A program made the position numbers and the translations under genes. 64,000 bases of DNA, from positions 62,001 through 126,000 of the forward strand of contig NZ_CP030060.1 in the NCBI RefSeq assembly GCF_015291745.1. Reading direction: 5' to 3'. The notes under the pieces were generated by a model. The model was not told the origin of the DNA. It ran no database searches and saw only the letters and a list, made by a program, of their open reading frames with translations. Shown one piece after another: positions 9,478 to 17,804 of the stretch. The stretch comes from Bradyrhizobium sp. CCBAU 53351 (GTDB lineage Bacteria > Pseudomonadota > Alphaproteobacteria > Rhizobiales > Xanthobacteraceae). Every line of letters starts with the position of its first letter. Position 1 is the first letter of the stretch.

Positions 9478-10296
9478 TACCGCCCCGGCCCATAACTGGC
9501 CGCAAGTCAAAGGTATCATTTCGGATCTCGATGGCGTGGTTTATCGCGGCAACGCGGCGATACCAGATGCTATCCAGACATTTGGAGCTTGGCAGACGGC
9601 AGGATTGCCGTTCTGCTTCGTGACTAACAATTCCACCCATACCCCCGAAGATGTCTCCGCAAACTTGCGAGTTTCGGGCTTGTCGTCACGCCGAAAGACG
9701 TTGTCACGAGCGCCATCACTGCCGCCGAGCTCATTCGCGCGACATACAAGGATGCAACGCGCGTATTCGTCGTGGGCGCGCCATCGCTGGTGAAGGCCAT
9801 CACCGAAGCGGGGCTCGATGTGACCGATCGCGAACCCGATGCCGTGGTCATGGGCCTCGATCGCTAGATAACGCATGAGAAGCTGCGGATTGCGGTCGAA
9901 GCGATCCTGAACGGTGCCGCATTCGTCGGCACCAACCCCGATCTCCTCCTGCCGACCGCAGGCGGTTTCGAACCTGGAGCAGGAGCAACGATCACAGCTG
10001 TAGCTGCTGCCACAGGCGTGAAGCCCTTGATTGTCGGGAAACCTGAGCCGCACATGATCGAGACGGCACTTTCCCGTCTCGGGACGGCGCGCAACGCCAC
10101 ATTGATGATTGGCGACCAGATCCAGACGGATATCCAGGCCGGAAAGCGAGCGAAGCTACCGACGGTGCTGGTCACGACCGGCGTGCCGCCCCGCGAAGAC
10201 CCATCCCTGGTGCCACCTGATTTTATCGTCTCCAGCCTGGCAGAGATTGAGGTCCCGGCGGCGCTGGTCGAACGGATTCGACAGAGGAGTTCGTGA
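9470..10296 (+). pseudogene. HAD-IIA (NagD-like) sugar phosphatase with a frameshift and a stop
   Basis: Starts MANTAPAHNWPQVKGIISDL with the nucleophile motif DLDGVVYRG. At about 9660 the sequence GCAAACTTGCG has lost one A from an expected AAAA run, moving the frame. The new frame reads ASFGLVVTPKDVVTSAI and meets a TAG at 9865-9867, where CAG (Gln) is expected in GLDRQITHEKL. After it the C-terminal part is undamaged: GKPEPHMIETAL and MIGDQIQTDIQAGKR, the HAD motifs III and IV. Two independent lesions make error less likely than real decay. Confidence 0.82.
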
Positions 10297-11408
10297 TGGC
10301 CGATGTTCGTTTGGAAGGCGTCAACAAGGCCTATGGGACAATCCAGATCCTGCGGAACATTGATCTCACCATCGATCACGGCGAGTTCGTCGTGTTCGTC
10401 GGACCTTCGGGATCGGGCAAGTCGACGCTGTTGCGAATGATTGGAGGACTAGAACGAATCAGCGGCGGCCGGCTTCTGATTGACAACGAGCTCGTCAATG
10501 ATGTCGATGCGGCGGATCGAAACCTCGGGATGGTGTTTCAGAGCTACGCGCTCTATCCGCACATGACTGTGCGCGAGAACCTTGCCTTTCCTCTGCGAAT
10601 GGCAAAGGTTGCGAAGACCGGGATCGAGACCAGGGTCGCCGAGACTGCGTCGCTGCTACAGATCGATCATCTTCTGGACCGAAAACCCCGACAACTCTCG
10701 GGCGGCCAGCGTCAGCGCGTTGCGATTGGCCGCGCAATTGTTCGCGAACCCAAGGTGTTCCTATTCGACGAACCCCTGTCGAACCTTGATACCGAATTGC
10801 GGGTGCAGATGCGGGTTCAGATTGCCAAGCTCCACAAGCAGCTTGGGAATACCATGATCTACGTGACACACGACCAGGTGGAAGCCATGACAATGGCCGA
10901 CAAGATCGTCGTACTCAAGGACGGCAACATCGAGCAGGTGGGAAGCCCGCATGATCTCTATCACAATCCGGCATCCCGGTTTGTGGCCGGATTCATCGGC
11001 TCACCCAAGATGAATTTCCTGGGCGGCCACATCGAGGCGGCGCACGAGGCGGGCATGGACGTCAGGCTCGACGCCGGGGCGACAGTCTCCGTCCCCGTGC
11101 AGCCGGATCAATTGCTCGTCGGCAAGCCGATCACACTCGGAATTCGCCCCGATGACTTCTCTCCATCTGCGGCGGAGAGGAAAGAGATCGCGATCGAACT
11201 CGACGTCGATTTCGTCGAGCATCTTGGCAGCGTCACCTACATCTACGGAAACGCTGGCAAGGAATCGGTGGTCGCAAAGGCGCCAAAGCCGGAGTCACAG
11301 AAGAGGTCTGGCAAGGTTCGTCTTGCGGCGTCGCCGGCGGACTGCCACCTGTTCGTGACGAACGGAAAGGCGCTGCGCCGGTTGCACGCGCCCGCAAATT
11401 GGAGCTAG
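10296..11408 (+). CDS. Sugar ABC transporter ATPase (UgpC/MalK type)
   Basis: Probable motor of the importer whose permeases lie at 5936-7770. Walker A GPSGSGKST, signature LSGGQRQRV, Walker B plus D-loop FDEPLSNLD and the switch histidine in VTHDQVEAM are all canonical. A C-terminal TOBE/MOI-like regulatory domain occupies roughly residues 235-370. A GTG at 10293 precedes the ATG at 10296; the ATG overlaps the stop of the broken phosphatase by one base and has GAGGAG upstream. Intact in spite of three damaged genes in the same operon. Confidence 0.9.
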   Translation: MADVRLEGVNKAYGTIQILRNIDLTIDHGEFVVFVGPSGSGKSTLLRMIGGLERISGGRLLIDNELVNDVDAADRNLGMVFQSYALYPHMTVRENLAFPLRMAKVAKTGIETRVAETASLLQIDHLLDRKPRQLSGGQRQRVAIGRAIVREPKVFLFDEPLSNLDTELRVQMRVQIAKLHKQLGNTMIYVTHDQVEAMTMADKIVVLKDGNIEQVGSPHDLYHNPASRFVAGFIGSPKMNFLGGHIEAAHEAGMDVRLDAGATVSVPVQPDQLLVGKPITLGIRPDDFSPSAAERKEIAIELDVDFVEHLGSVTYIYGNAGKESVVAKAPKPESQKRSGKVRLAASPADCHLFVTNGKALRRLHAPANWS

Positions 11409-11442
11409 TTTTCGCAACCGCCGTGCAGGAGGCGGGCAAGTC

Positions 11443-13218
11443 ATGCACACGCGGACAGACCAGGCAAAGGGCGGCGGCATCAGGCGGTTCTTCCGCAACT
11501 CCCGCTCCTTTATGCTTGGGGCTGGAATAGGATCGGGCATGACCGCGCGAGCGGCCGAACGGGCGGGCGCGGATTTCGTTCTCGCCCTTAACGCCGGCCG
11601 ATTTCGCGCGATGGGGGGCTCTTCGCCAGCCTCAATTCTTCCAATCCGCAATACAAACGAATTCGTGGCGGGCTTCGGCCGGACCGAGATCCTGCCCTCA
11701 ACGAAATTGCCGGTATTTTTTGGCGCTTGTACCTTCGATCCGCAGCTGGATATCGACCGCTTTCTCGACCGCATCATGCGATGGGGTTTTTCAGGCGTCA
11801 CCAATTTCCCGTCCGTCATCCACATTGATGACTACAGGAGATCACTGCTTGAAAGTTGCGGGCTCGGCTACGAGCGGGAAATCGAACTCCTGGTCAAAGC
11901 CGCAAAACGCGGCCTAATGACCATCGCTTATACTCGCACCCAGTCCGAAGCAAGGCGCATGGTTGAAGCTGGAGCTGAAGCCATCTGTATCAACTTCAAT
12001 CTCAACCGCGCTGTCGAAAGCGGATGCGACTTGTCGATCAGCCTGTCGGAGCTTGCCGCGCGAACGAGCGCTGTTGCGCGTGTCGCTCAATCCGTCGACG
12101 TGAACGCAATTTGCCTGCTTGGTGGCGGGCCAATCACGAAGCCTGACGAACTCCTGGACATCTGCCGAGAAACGGGTGTGCAGGGTTTCATTGGCGGTTC
12201 GTCGCTCGACCGCATCCCGCTCGAAATGTCAGTTCTCGAGGTAACCTCGGGCTTTAAGACCATCCACTTATTGCGAGAGAAGGTCGATCTCCTCGAGCGC
12301 CAGCTCCAGTTGAGCGGATTCCGGCATGGCGTCATCGCGCAGTCCTCGATCATGAAGCACGTGCTTGAGACTGCAAGGCGCTTGGCAAGTAATCCCAATT
12401 CTGTGCTGGTGTGGGGCGAGGCGGGATCGGGAAAGCGAAGGATAGCGAACCTCGTCCATGCCTTTAGCGATCGGAGACACACGAAGGCCGCGCTGTTTCA
12501 TTGCCGCCGAGGGCCGGCAATCGACACGGTCGGTGCGCTGTTCGGTGCCGAGAGCGCTGAGAATAGGAGGCGCCAACTGTCGCTCCTCGAAGCCGCAAGT
12601 GATTCCGCGCTCCTGCTGACGCATGTCGATCAGCTGTCGCGAGATGGGCAAGAGCGTCTCGCGGACTATCTCGAGACGGGTACTTTCACGCCGCTGAACG
12701 GCGTATCCGTTGTAAGGTCAAACGCCCGGATCATCGCAACCGCGACAGTGACCCGCGGAGCAAGCTTGGAAAGTGTTCTATGTCCCCGCCTTCTTGCCTT
12801 CTTTGCCGGGCTTGACATAGAACAACCCGCTTTGCCAAACCGTCTGGAGGACCTTCCACAGCTCATTCAGCATTTTGCCGTCGAAGCCAAGGGGGATTCG
12901 AATGCACAAACGCTGGCAATAGAGAAGTCCGCGTTCTTGGCGTTAGCGGGCCACCATTGGCCCGGAAATTTGAGAGAATTGCGCCAGATCGTCAATCAAC
13001 TGGTGATGGTGAAAGACGCGCATATAACTGCTGACGTCCTCAAGCCGCTTCTGAACTCGACGTCGCCCGCTCGGCCCAAAGGAGCATTCTCCGAGCGCGA
13101 GTGGTTCATCGAAGGCCTAAAACGAAACAGGCTCCACCGTGGCAAGACCGCACAATCTCTTGGGCTTTCAAGGAAGACGCTTTACAACAAGATAAAGAAA
13201 CTGCGGATCCTAGAATAG
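11443..13218 (+). CDS. Transcription regulator: PEP-hydrolase-like TIM barrel + degenerate AAA + Fis HTH
   Basis: Three-part regulator of 591 residues. Residues 1-280 form a PEP-hydrolase-family TIM barrel, a domain already known as a presumed ligand sensor on sigma54 activators; GSGMTARAAERAGADFVLAL and FSGVTNFPSVIHIDDYRRSL are typical. Residues 300-510 resemble a sigma54 AAA domain with Walker A GEAGSGK, but the GAFTGA loop is absent and Walker B is eroded to ALLLTHVDQLS. The C-terminus, RGKTAQSLGLSRKTLYNKIK, is a Fis helix-turn-helix. Without GAFTGA it probably does not act on sigma54. It sits just behind the sugar operon and is the best local candidate to read the TTACCCA boxes. Confidence 0.85.
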   Translation: MHTRTDQAKGGGIRRFFRNSRSFMLGAGIGSGMTARAAERAGADFVLALNAGRFRAMGGSSPASILPIRNTNEFVAGFGRTEILPSTKLPVFFGACTFDPQLDIDRFLDRIMRWGFSGVTNFPSVIHIDDYRRSLLESCGLGYEREIELLVKAAKRGLMTIAYTRTQSEARRMVEAGAEAICINFNLNRAVESGCDLSISLSELAARTSAVARVAQSVDVNAICLLGGGPITKPDELLDICRETGVQGFIGGSSLDRIPLEMSVLEVTSGFKTIHLLREKVDLLERQLQLSGFRHGVIAQSSIMKHVLETARRLASNPNSVLVWGEAGSGKRRIANLVHAFSDRRHTKAALFHCRRGPAIDTVGALFGAESAENRRRQLSLLEAASDSALLLTHVDQLSRDGQERLADYLETGTFTPLNGVSVVRSNARIIATATVTRGASLESVLCPRLLAFFAGLDIEQPALPNRLEDLPQLIQHFAVEAKGDSNAQTLAIEKSAFLALAGHHWPGNLRELRQIVNQLVMVKDAHITADVLKPLLNSTSPARPKGAFSEREWFIEGLKRNRLHRGKTAQSLGLSRKTLYNKIKKLRILE

Positions 13219-13225
13219 CCTACCC

Positions 13226-13837
13226 TCATTTCTTGCGTCGGGTTTGCTGCGACGTAGTCGCATGCAAAAACGAGAACCTTGGCATCGACGATGCCTGTTG
13301 GCCAAGGCTGATCAACCCCATTTCGTCGCAAATCCTACGCGCAAGAGCCTCTTCGGGCAAATACACAATACCTTCGAGATGCGCTCCAAGTCTCGTCTCT
13401 GCCATCGTGATCTCAGAATCCTTGGCAGCAACAAACAGGATTTTGAATCCCAGGCTGGCGAACCATTCCATACGTCGAAGTTCGAGCTCCAGTCCGGAGT
13501 TAATTGGCATGCCATCCGTAGCCTGCTCAATGATAGATGCAGGTGGGAAATTTGTGACGCCGGAGATTCTCGCCTCTTTCAGCAAGTCGGCAAAATCCTC
13601 CCAACAGGCAAAGGGATCGATCATGACCATCGCCGCGTAGGCGCGAATGGACGCTTGCTTGTCGAGGCTGCGCAAATCTCGCAAAAGACAGTCATTCCAG
13701 TCGACGACAGGTAAAGTCGCCATTACGAGCATCGAGTCTGCTGGAAAGCTCCGCAGGGACGGCGCGTAGATTTCCAAGGGCGCGCCTCTAGATGCGGCCG
13801 TTAAGCGCGTGGCAAGCTTGCAGCTGACTATACCCAT
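13226..13837 (-). CDS. Divergent TIM-barrel (PEP-hydrolase-like) protein, possibly degraded
   Basis: Related to the sensor barrel of the neighbouring regulator and to the protein at 57908: EIYAPSLRSF, ISGVTNFPPASIIE and LELELRRMEWFASLGFKILF align with family segments in the right order. Key glycine-rich positions at the N-terminus are missing, and the protein stops after about 203 residues, short of the usual 275-290. The ATG at 13837 is preferred; extension to a TTG at 13954 would translate the antisense of a promoter copy. The gene is convergent with the regulator, with stops 7 bp apart. It may be a non-enzymatic sensor or a decaying copy. Confidence 0.55.
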   Translation of the reverse strand: MGIVSCKLATRLTAASRGAPLEIYAPSLRSFPADSMLVMATLPVVDWNDCLLRDLRSLDKQASIRAYAAMVMIDPFACWEDFADLLKEARISGVTNFPPASIIEQATDGMPINSGLELELRRMEWFASLGFKILFVAAKDSEITMAETRLGAHLEGIVYLPEEALARRICDEMGLISLGQQASSMPRFSFLHATTSQQTRRKK

Positions 13838-13894
13838 TCTTACCCACCCGGAAGTATCGCCGATGTTATACAATGCTTCAGCCCGGTCTAGACC
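13830..13894 (+). promoter_or_regulatory. Promoter-like block with paired boxes (site B), copy of the 56578 block
   Basis: Contains ATACCCA at 13830-13836 and TTACCCA at 13840-13846, TTATAC at 13866-13871, and the perfect 10-bp palindrome GGTCTAGACC at 13885-13894. The same elements occur in the same order and nearly the same spacing at 56578-56640, ahead of the Tm-1-like gene. The block points rightward, towards the gene-start remnant at 13928, and overlaps the start of the leftward TIM-barrel gene. Confidence 0.65.
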
Positions 13895-13927
13895 TCCTAT
13901 TGTTGAGAATGCTCCGGGAGGAAATTC

Positions 13928-13996
13928 GTGTCTCATTATTTGGCGGACGGCCAAGCGTCGGTCCCGGATGGAGCCTCGCCTGTAAATGTTTCAATC
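13928..13996 (+). pseudogene. Start fragment of a Tm-1-like (UPF0261) gene
   Basis: From a GTG with GGGAGGAAA upstream the sequence reads MSHYLADGQASVPDG, matching MSHHCTDGQGAVRDG at the start of the intact gene at 56674, which also uses GTG. Similarity fades after about 23 codons and the downstream frame has no recognisable family features. So a promoter and translation start were copied, or the rest of the gene has been lost. Confidence 0.65.
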
Positions 13997-14616
13997 CGTG
14001 CGTGTGAAAGCCGGCGTCACCCTTGTCGGTGGTTGGTTGAAGCTGAAGCAAAAATCACCCGCTGGATCCTTTCGCGGCCACTAAGGGGAAATCTCGCGGC
14101 CGCCAGTGATGGGAAAGAGGTGTTCCGCTTCACCGCAACCTTCAATGGTCTGGATCACGCGCAAGCGCCAAAGCCCGTGCCGACCCTCGCTCTCCGAATG
14201 CGAGAGTGGCGGCGCAAGTCTCCAGCCTGGTCCAGCGTCTCGTCCGGAATCTCTCCGAACTGGGGGGCACCAGGAAAATCTAATTCAATCGGTAATTTGG
14301 TCGCGGTGGTCTCCGGCGTCCTATGTCGATGCGTTGGGCGACCAACTATCCGATTTGTCGCCTGCTAACGATAGCCTTCGGCTCCGCTGGCAGACCGGTT
14401 CGTCTGCCTTCCTCCCTCAACTTAAGCCGCTGTTGGAGAAATCTGACAGCGGCTTTTTCTTAAAGGACACTAGGCATCTCATTCATTGAAGCGCGAGTGT
14501 CGCTAACGAGCGCGCCAATCCTCAAGGGCGGGACCCTTCCACGCTCTCGGCATTGAAGGAACACGCCCGTACCTCCAAAGGCAGTGAGATAGTAAAATTC
14601 GATTAGACCGAAGACT
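13997..14616. other. Region without a recognisable gene
   Basis: An open frame continues from the Tm-1-like start to 14368 but has no family features. The stretch contains a strong factor-independent terminator at 14424-14460 and otherwise nothing identified. Confidence 0.4.
14424..14460 (+). terminator. Rho-independent terminator
   Basis: AAGCCGCTGT at 14424-14433 pairs perfectly with ACAGCGGCTT at 14446-14455 around a 12-base loop and is followed by a T-rich run. It would end rightward transcription from the promoter block at 13830. Confidence 0.85.
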
Positions 14617-15522
14617 TTATGAGTGAGACAAATGAGGTAGAGTCAGTTCGCCTTTGCCCGAGGCAACCGAGGCGTTTAACTTGTTCGCAGCCGCAGCTAG
14701 GATCGGCACCGAAACTACGTTCTCGCCCGCTAGGCGCACAGCGCAATTAATATCCTTTGCGGAATTGGCAATTGAGACGGCCAGAACATCGGGTTTTTCG
14801 CCCAACAAAAAGGCAGCGAAGGCTTGGAATATTCCGCTGTTAGTGGAACCGCGGCTGACCAGAGAGCGGAGTGTTACAAGATCAATGTCAAGAGCCTTTG
14901 CGAATTGGCAGACCTCTGCTGCGACGGCCGCTATGCCCATAGTCATGCTGTTGTAAACAAGCTTGAGCTTATGACCCTGTCCGACTTCTCCGACATGAAG
15001 AACGGTCTCACAAAATGCAGCAAGAATGCCTTCCGCCACAGGAAAGAGCGTCTCGTTCGATCCAACGATCGCATTGAGAAGGCCGAACTCAGCTTGTTCG
15101 GGGCTACGTGTTACTGGGGCATCTACAAAACCTAGGCCATGTTCTTGAGCCTGCTCCGCCAGTGTAACTGTCGAAGCAGGATAAGATGTCGTGCAGTCAA
15201 TTATCAAACCGCCACGGGACATATGGACAAAAAGCCCATCCTGCCCAAGGCACACTGCCTCAACCTCGCGGCTTGACGGTAGGGACAACACCACAGCGCT
15301 TACATGTTGCGCCAACTCAGCGATCGAAGGATGTTCACGGGCACCGGCTGAAGCAAATCGATTCGCACCGAAACGATTCTTGTTGGCTTTGATATGCAGT
15401 TCAATTTGATGACGCATCAGGCTAATACCCATTCCAGTTCCCATTCGCCCGACGCCGACAAGACCTATTCTCTGTTTCGCAGTGCTAGGACCTGCGTTTG
15501 GTGATGATGCCTCGCTGAACAT
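14617..15522 (-). CDS. NAD(P)-dependent beta-hydroxyacid dehydrogenase (3-hydroxyisobutyrate dehydrogenase family)
   Basis: Soluble oxidoreductase of 301 residues. The N-terminal Rossmann motif is IGLVGVGRMGTGMGISLMRH near residue 20. The substrate-binding and catalytic segments follow: DAPVTRSPEQAEFGLLNAIV (family DAPVSGG-like, here with Arg and Pro replacing the glycines) and GHKLKLVYNSMTMG, with the catalytic Lys. The altered substrate loop suggests an unusual substrate rather than 3-hydroxyisobutyrate or tartronate semialdehyde. It is the third gene of a leftward operon with a PurF-like protein and a HAD phosphatase, 12 bases after the latter. Confidence 0.8.
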   Translation of the reverse strand: MFSEASSPNAGPSTAKQRIGLVGVGRMGTGMGISLMRHQIELHIKANKNRFGANRFASAGAREHPSIAELAQHVSAVVLSLPSSREVEAVCLGQDGLFVHMSRGGLIIDCTTSYPASTVTLAEQAQEHGLGFVDAPVTRSPEQAEFGLLNAIVGSNETLFPVAEGILAAFCETVLHVGEVGQGHKLKLVYNSMTMGIAAVAAEVCQFAKALDIDLVTLRSLVSRGSTNSGIFQAFAAFLLGEKPDVLAVSIANSAKDINCAVRLAGENVVSVPILAAAANKLNASVASGKGELTLPHLSHS

Positions 15523-15534
15523 GGTTCATGCACT

Positions 15535-16206
15535 CTAGAAAAAGCCGTGCCTTTGTAAGATAGGCAACAGCTCATGATGGTTGTTAATCGAATAGTCAGG
15601 ATTTGCCGCCCGCAAGCGCGAGTCCGAAACAAAACCTCCGGTGATCGATATGCTTATGAGTGCGAGATTGCGTGCGATGTCCATTTCGATCGGCATATCG
15701 CCGATGATAAACGTCGACGCCGGGTCGAGGCTGTACTTCTGCATGTAGAGGCGAAGCCGCTCTCCTTTGCTCATCGATTTGTATTGAGTGGCGCGGCTTT
15801 CAAAGGCGAGAGCTTCGTTGATGTAGTCATGGATTCCAAGTCTTCTCAATTGGGACCGAAGGGGGGCAACGATATGGTTGCTCACGATGACGGACAAAGC
15901 TGCTTCTCGGTGCGCTAGCTCCAGCACTCTACGCGCGCCCTCGCGCAGATCGGCGCGATCCGCAAGTGGTTCATAGGTGTTGTGAAAGACAGCGCTGCCA
16001 TCGCGATCCACGGCCGCAACCTCGTCCTGCGACATTCCGAGATTGCGATAAAGAAGAGATAGCGGGAGGTCGCAATGTTCCCGAAACGTCTCCATATTGA
16101 TCGGCGCGTAACCAAAGCGGTTCAGAATAGCATTAGTCGTTTGAAGCAGTGCGTGCGCATCATCGAGCAACGTTCCATTCCAATCAAAGACGAGAACGGG
16201 TTTCAT
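15535..16206 (-). CDS. HAD-superfamily phosphatase (Gph-like)
   Basis: Predicted small-molecule phosphatase of about 223 residues. The nucleophile motif VFDWNGTLLDD lies at residue 5, and IIGDMPIEMDIARN is the C-terminal acidic motif. The alpha-helical cap between them is typical of phosphoglycolate phosphatase-like enzymes. The first Asp is followed by W rather than the common L or F. The ATG at 16206 is chosen because GAGGT stands six bases before it; a TTG at 16218 overlaps the upstream stop. In context it might dephosphorylate the product of the PurF-like protein, which is inference. Confidence 0.82.
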   Translation of the reverse strand: MKPVLVFDWNGTLLDDAHALLQTTNAILNRFGYAPINMETFREHCDLPLSLLYRNLGMSQDEVAAVDRDGSAVFHNTYEPLADRADLREGARRVLELAHREAALSVIVSNHIVAPLRSQLRRLGIHDYINEALAFESRATQYKSMSKGERLRLYMQKYSLDPASTFIIGDMPIEMDIARNLALISISITGGFVSDSRLRAANPDYSINNHHELLPILQRHGFF

Positions 16207-16214
16207 TAATGACC

Positions 16215-17804
16215 TCAAGCGTGAACTGATTGCATGCGGGGAAGATCAGCCACCAATTCGCGCAGATTCCTGTCCGCCCGCTCCTGTCCCGCCCGAGTTG
16301 GCATCTCGAATGTAAAGGGTGACAGATCGAAGCTCTCCGGTCTCAGGGGCAGCAACGATTCTAGCAGTGGGAAGGGCAGATACGTTATCGAGGCTGCGTT
16401 GATGGATGTCGCGATGTTGCTTTCGATGAGTCTCAAAACGTGGGGTTCCATCTTGTGAAAGCGAAGGCTTTGCGTTCGCTGCTCGGACGGCAGTCGTTTC
16501 CAAATCTGCCAGAATGCGAGCTCATCGAGTGTGTTGATACCCATGCCGTAGTAGTTCGGAGCCACTATAGGCGGCGAACCGATCGCCCAATGCACGGCTT
16601 TGGCTCCGGCGGTAAGGAGCATGCTCGTGACAGCTCGACTGGTATCGCCGCGAATGAGTGCTTCGTCGACAATTACTACGCTGGTTTTAGTCAGGTCAGT
16701 TTCCAGTACTCGGTACTTTTGAGAAATGCGGGACTTTCGCTCGTCGGTCGTGCCGATGAGCGTTCGCTGAAGAAACGTCGTGGCGACCACTTCACGACGC
16801 TCGGCGAGCAGCCCGTATTCCGCGAGAGATGCGTACAGGCCATCGGCGAACGGACCACCTGTACGCGGCTTGGAGGAAACGAGTGTGCAGGTAGGATCTG
16901 CTTCAGCTTGCAGTCGCTGCGCAACAATCCCACCCAAGGCAGCACCGATATTGTACCGGGTTTCGAAATGTGAATGGCCTTCGACCGACGTATTCGGACT
17001 TCCTAAATAGAGAGCTTCGTACGCGCAGAGCCTGGCTTTATGTCGCCCGTTGTGCACGGCACGACTAACGCTGCCCCCCGTCGTTCCGTCCACATACGTT
17101 ATGTGGCCCGGCGAGATCTGCCGCGTCTTACCCTCGAGAGCGGCAAAGGCACAATTTTCAGAGGCGAAGAGCAAGAACCCGTCATCTGTTTGCATGGTCT
17201 CCAACGGTCGCAAGCCGCTTCGATTGCGGTAAGCAATGAGATTTCCGTCTCCGTCCAGGAAAAGCGCGCTAATAGCGCCGTCAATACGATCGTCAATCTC
17301 TCGAAAAACGGTTTCGTAATTGGCCGCTAGACCGTGGCGCCAGTAGTGTCGTTCACAACAGCGTTCAATACACTTGAGCAAGAGCTCAGCATCTGTGTTG
17401 ACGGTTGATCGTTGCTCCTGGGCAAGAAAGGCTCCCCTGAGTTCACGAGCATTGACCAAGGCCTCATCCAGAGAAATGGCCAGATGGCGGCTGGTGCCTG
17501 CATTGTTATGAATTGACTGAAGGTCGACGCCATCACTGAGTTCGCGGCATCGGCTACGGACTTGAGCGATTGCAACATGAGGCCGAAAACGCCGATCTTG
17601 TTCGTTGGGATCAATGCGCACTGAAGCGCTCGATGACTGAAACGCTCTCCCATATCGAATACCTTGTTTGTGCATGAAAGCCGCAACGCCGACCGCCGCC
17701 TGGCCACGAAGCGCAAGTTTCGGGATCATGTGCTCGAGTCGATCATAAACATCCGCCTGCGAATTGCTTGAAGGACAAAAAAACGCAGCAGCAACGCCGG
17801 ACAT
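16215..17804 (-). CDS. Amidophosphoribosyltransferase-like protein (PurF paralogue) lacking the glutaminase cysteine
   Basis: The 529-residue product has PurF layout: N-terminal class II glutamine amidotransferase fold (ALRGQAAVGV, NTDAELLLKC) and C-terminal phosphoribosyltransferase domain with VVIVDEALIRGDTSRA, equivalent to the PurF PRPP loop VDDSIVRGTTS. The N-terminus is MSGVAAAFF where PurF has MCGIVG, so the catalytic Cys is Ser, and the oxyanion-hole NGN segment is not recognisable. GAGGGG lies upstream of this ATG, supporting the start. Probably not a purine enzyme; it may use ammonia or another amine with PRPP, or be a dead paralogue. First gene of a three-gene leftward operon. Confidence 0.8.
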   Translation of the reverse strand: MSGVAAAFFCPSSNSQADVYDRLEHMIPKLALRGQAAVGVAAFMHKQGIRYGRAFQSSSASVRIDPNEQDRRFRPHVAIAQVRSRCRELSDGVDLQSIHNNAGTSRHLAISLDEALVNARELRGAFLAQEQRSTVNTDAELLLKCIERCCERHYWRHGLAANYETVFREIDDRIDGAISALFLDGDGNLIAYRNRSGLRPLETMQTDDGFLLFASENCAFAALEGKTRQISPGHITYVDGTTGGSVSRAVHNGRHKARLCAYEALYLGSPNTSVEGHSHFETRYNIGAALGGIVAQRLQAEADPTCTLVSSKPRTGGPFADGLYASLAEYGLLAERREVVATTFLQRTLIGTTDERKSRISQKYRVLETDLTKTSVVIVDEALIRGDTSRAVTSMLLTAGAKAVHWAIGSPPIVAPNYYGMGINTLDELAFWQIWKRLPSEQRTQSLRFHKMEPHVLRLIESNIATSINAASITYLPFPLLESLLPLRPESFDLSPFTFEMPTRAGQERADRNLRELVADLPRMQSVHA

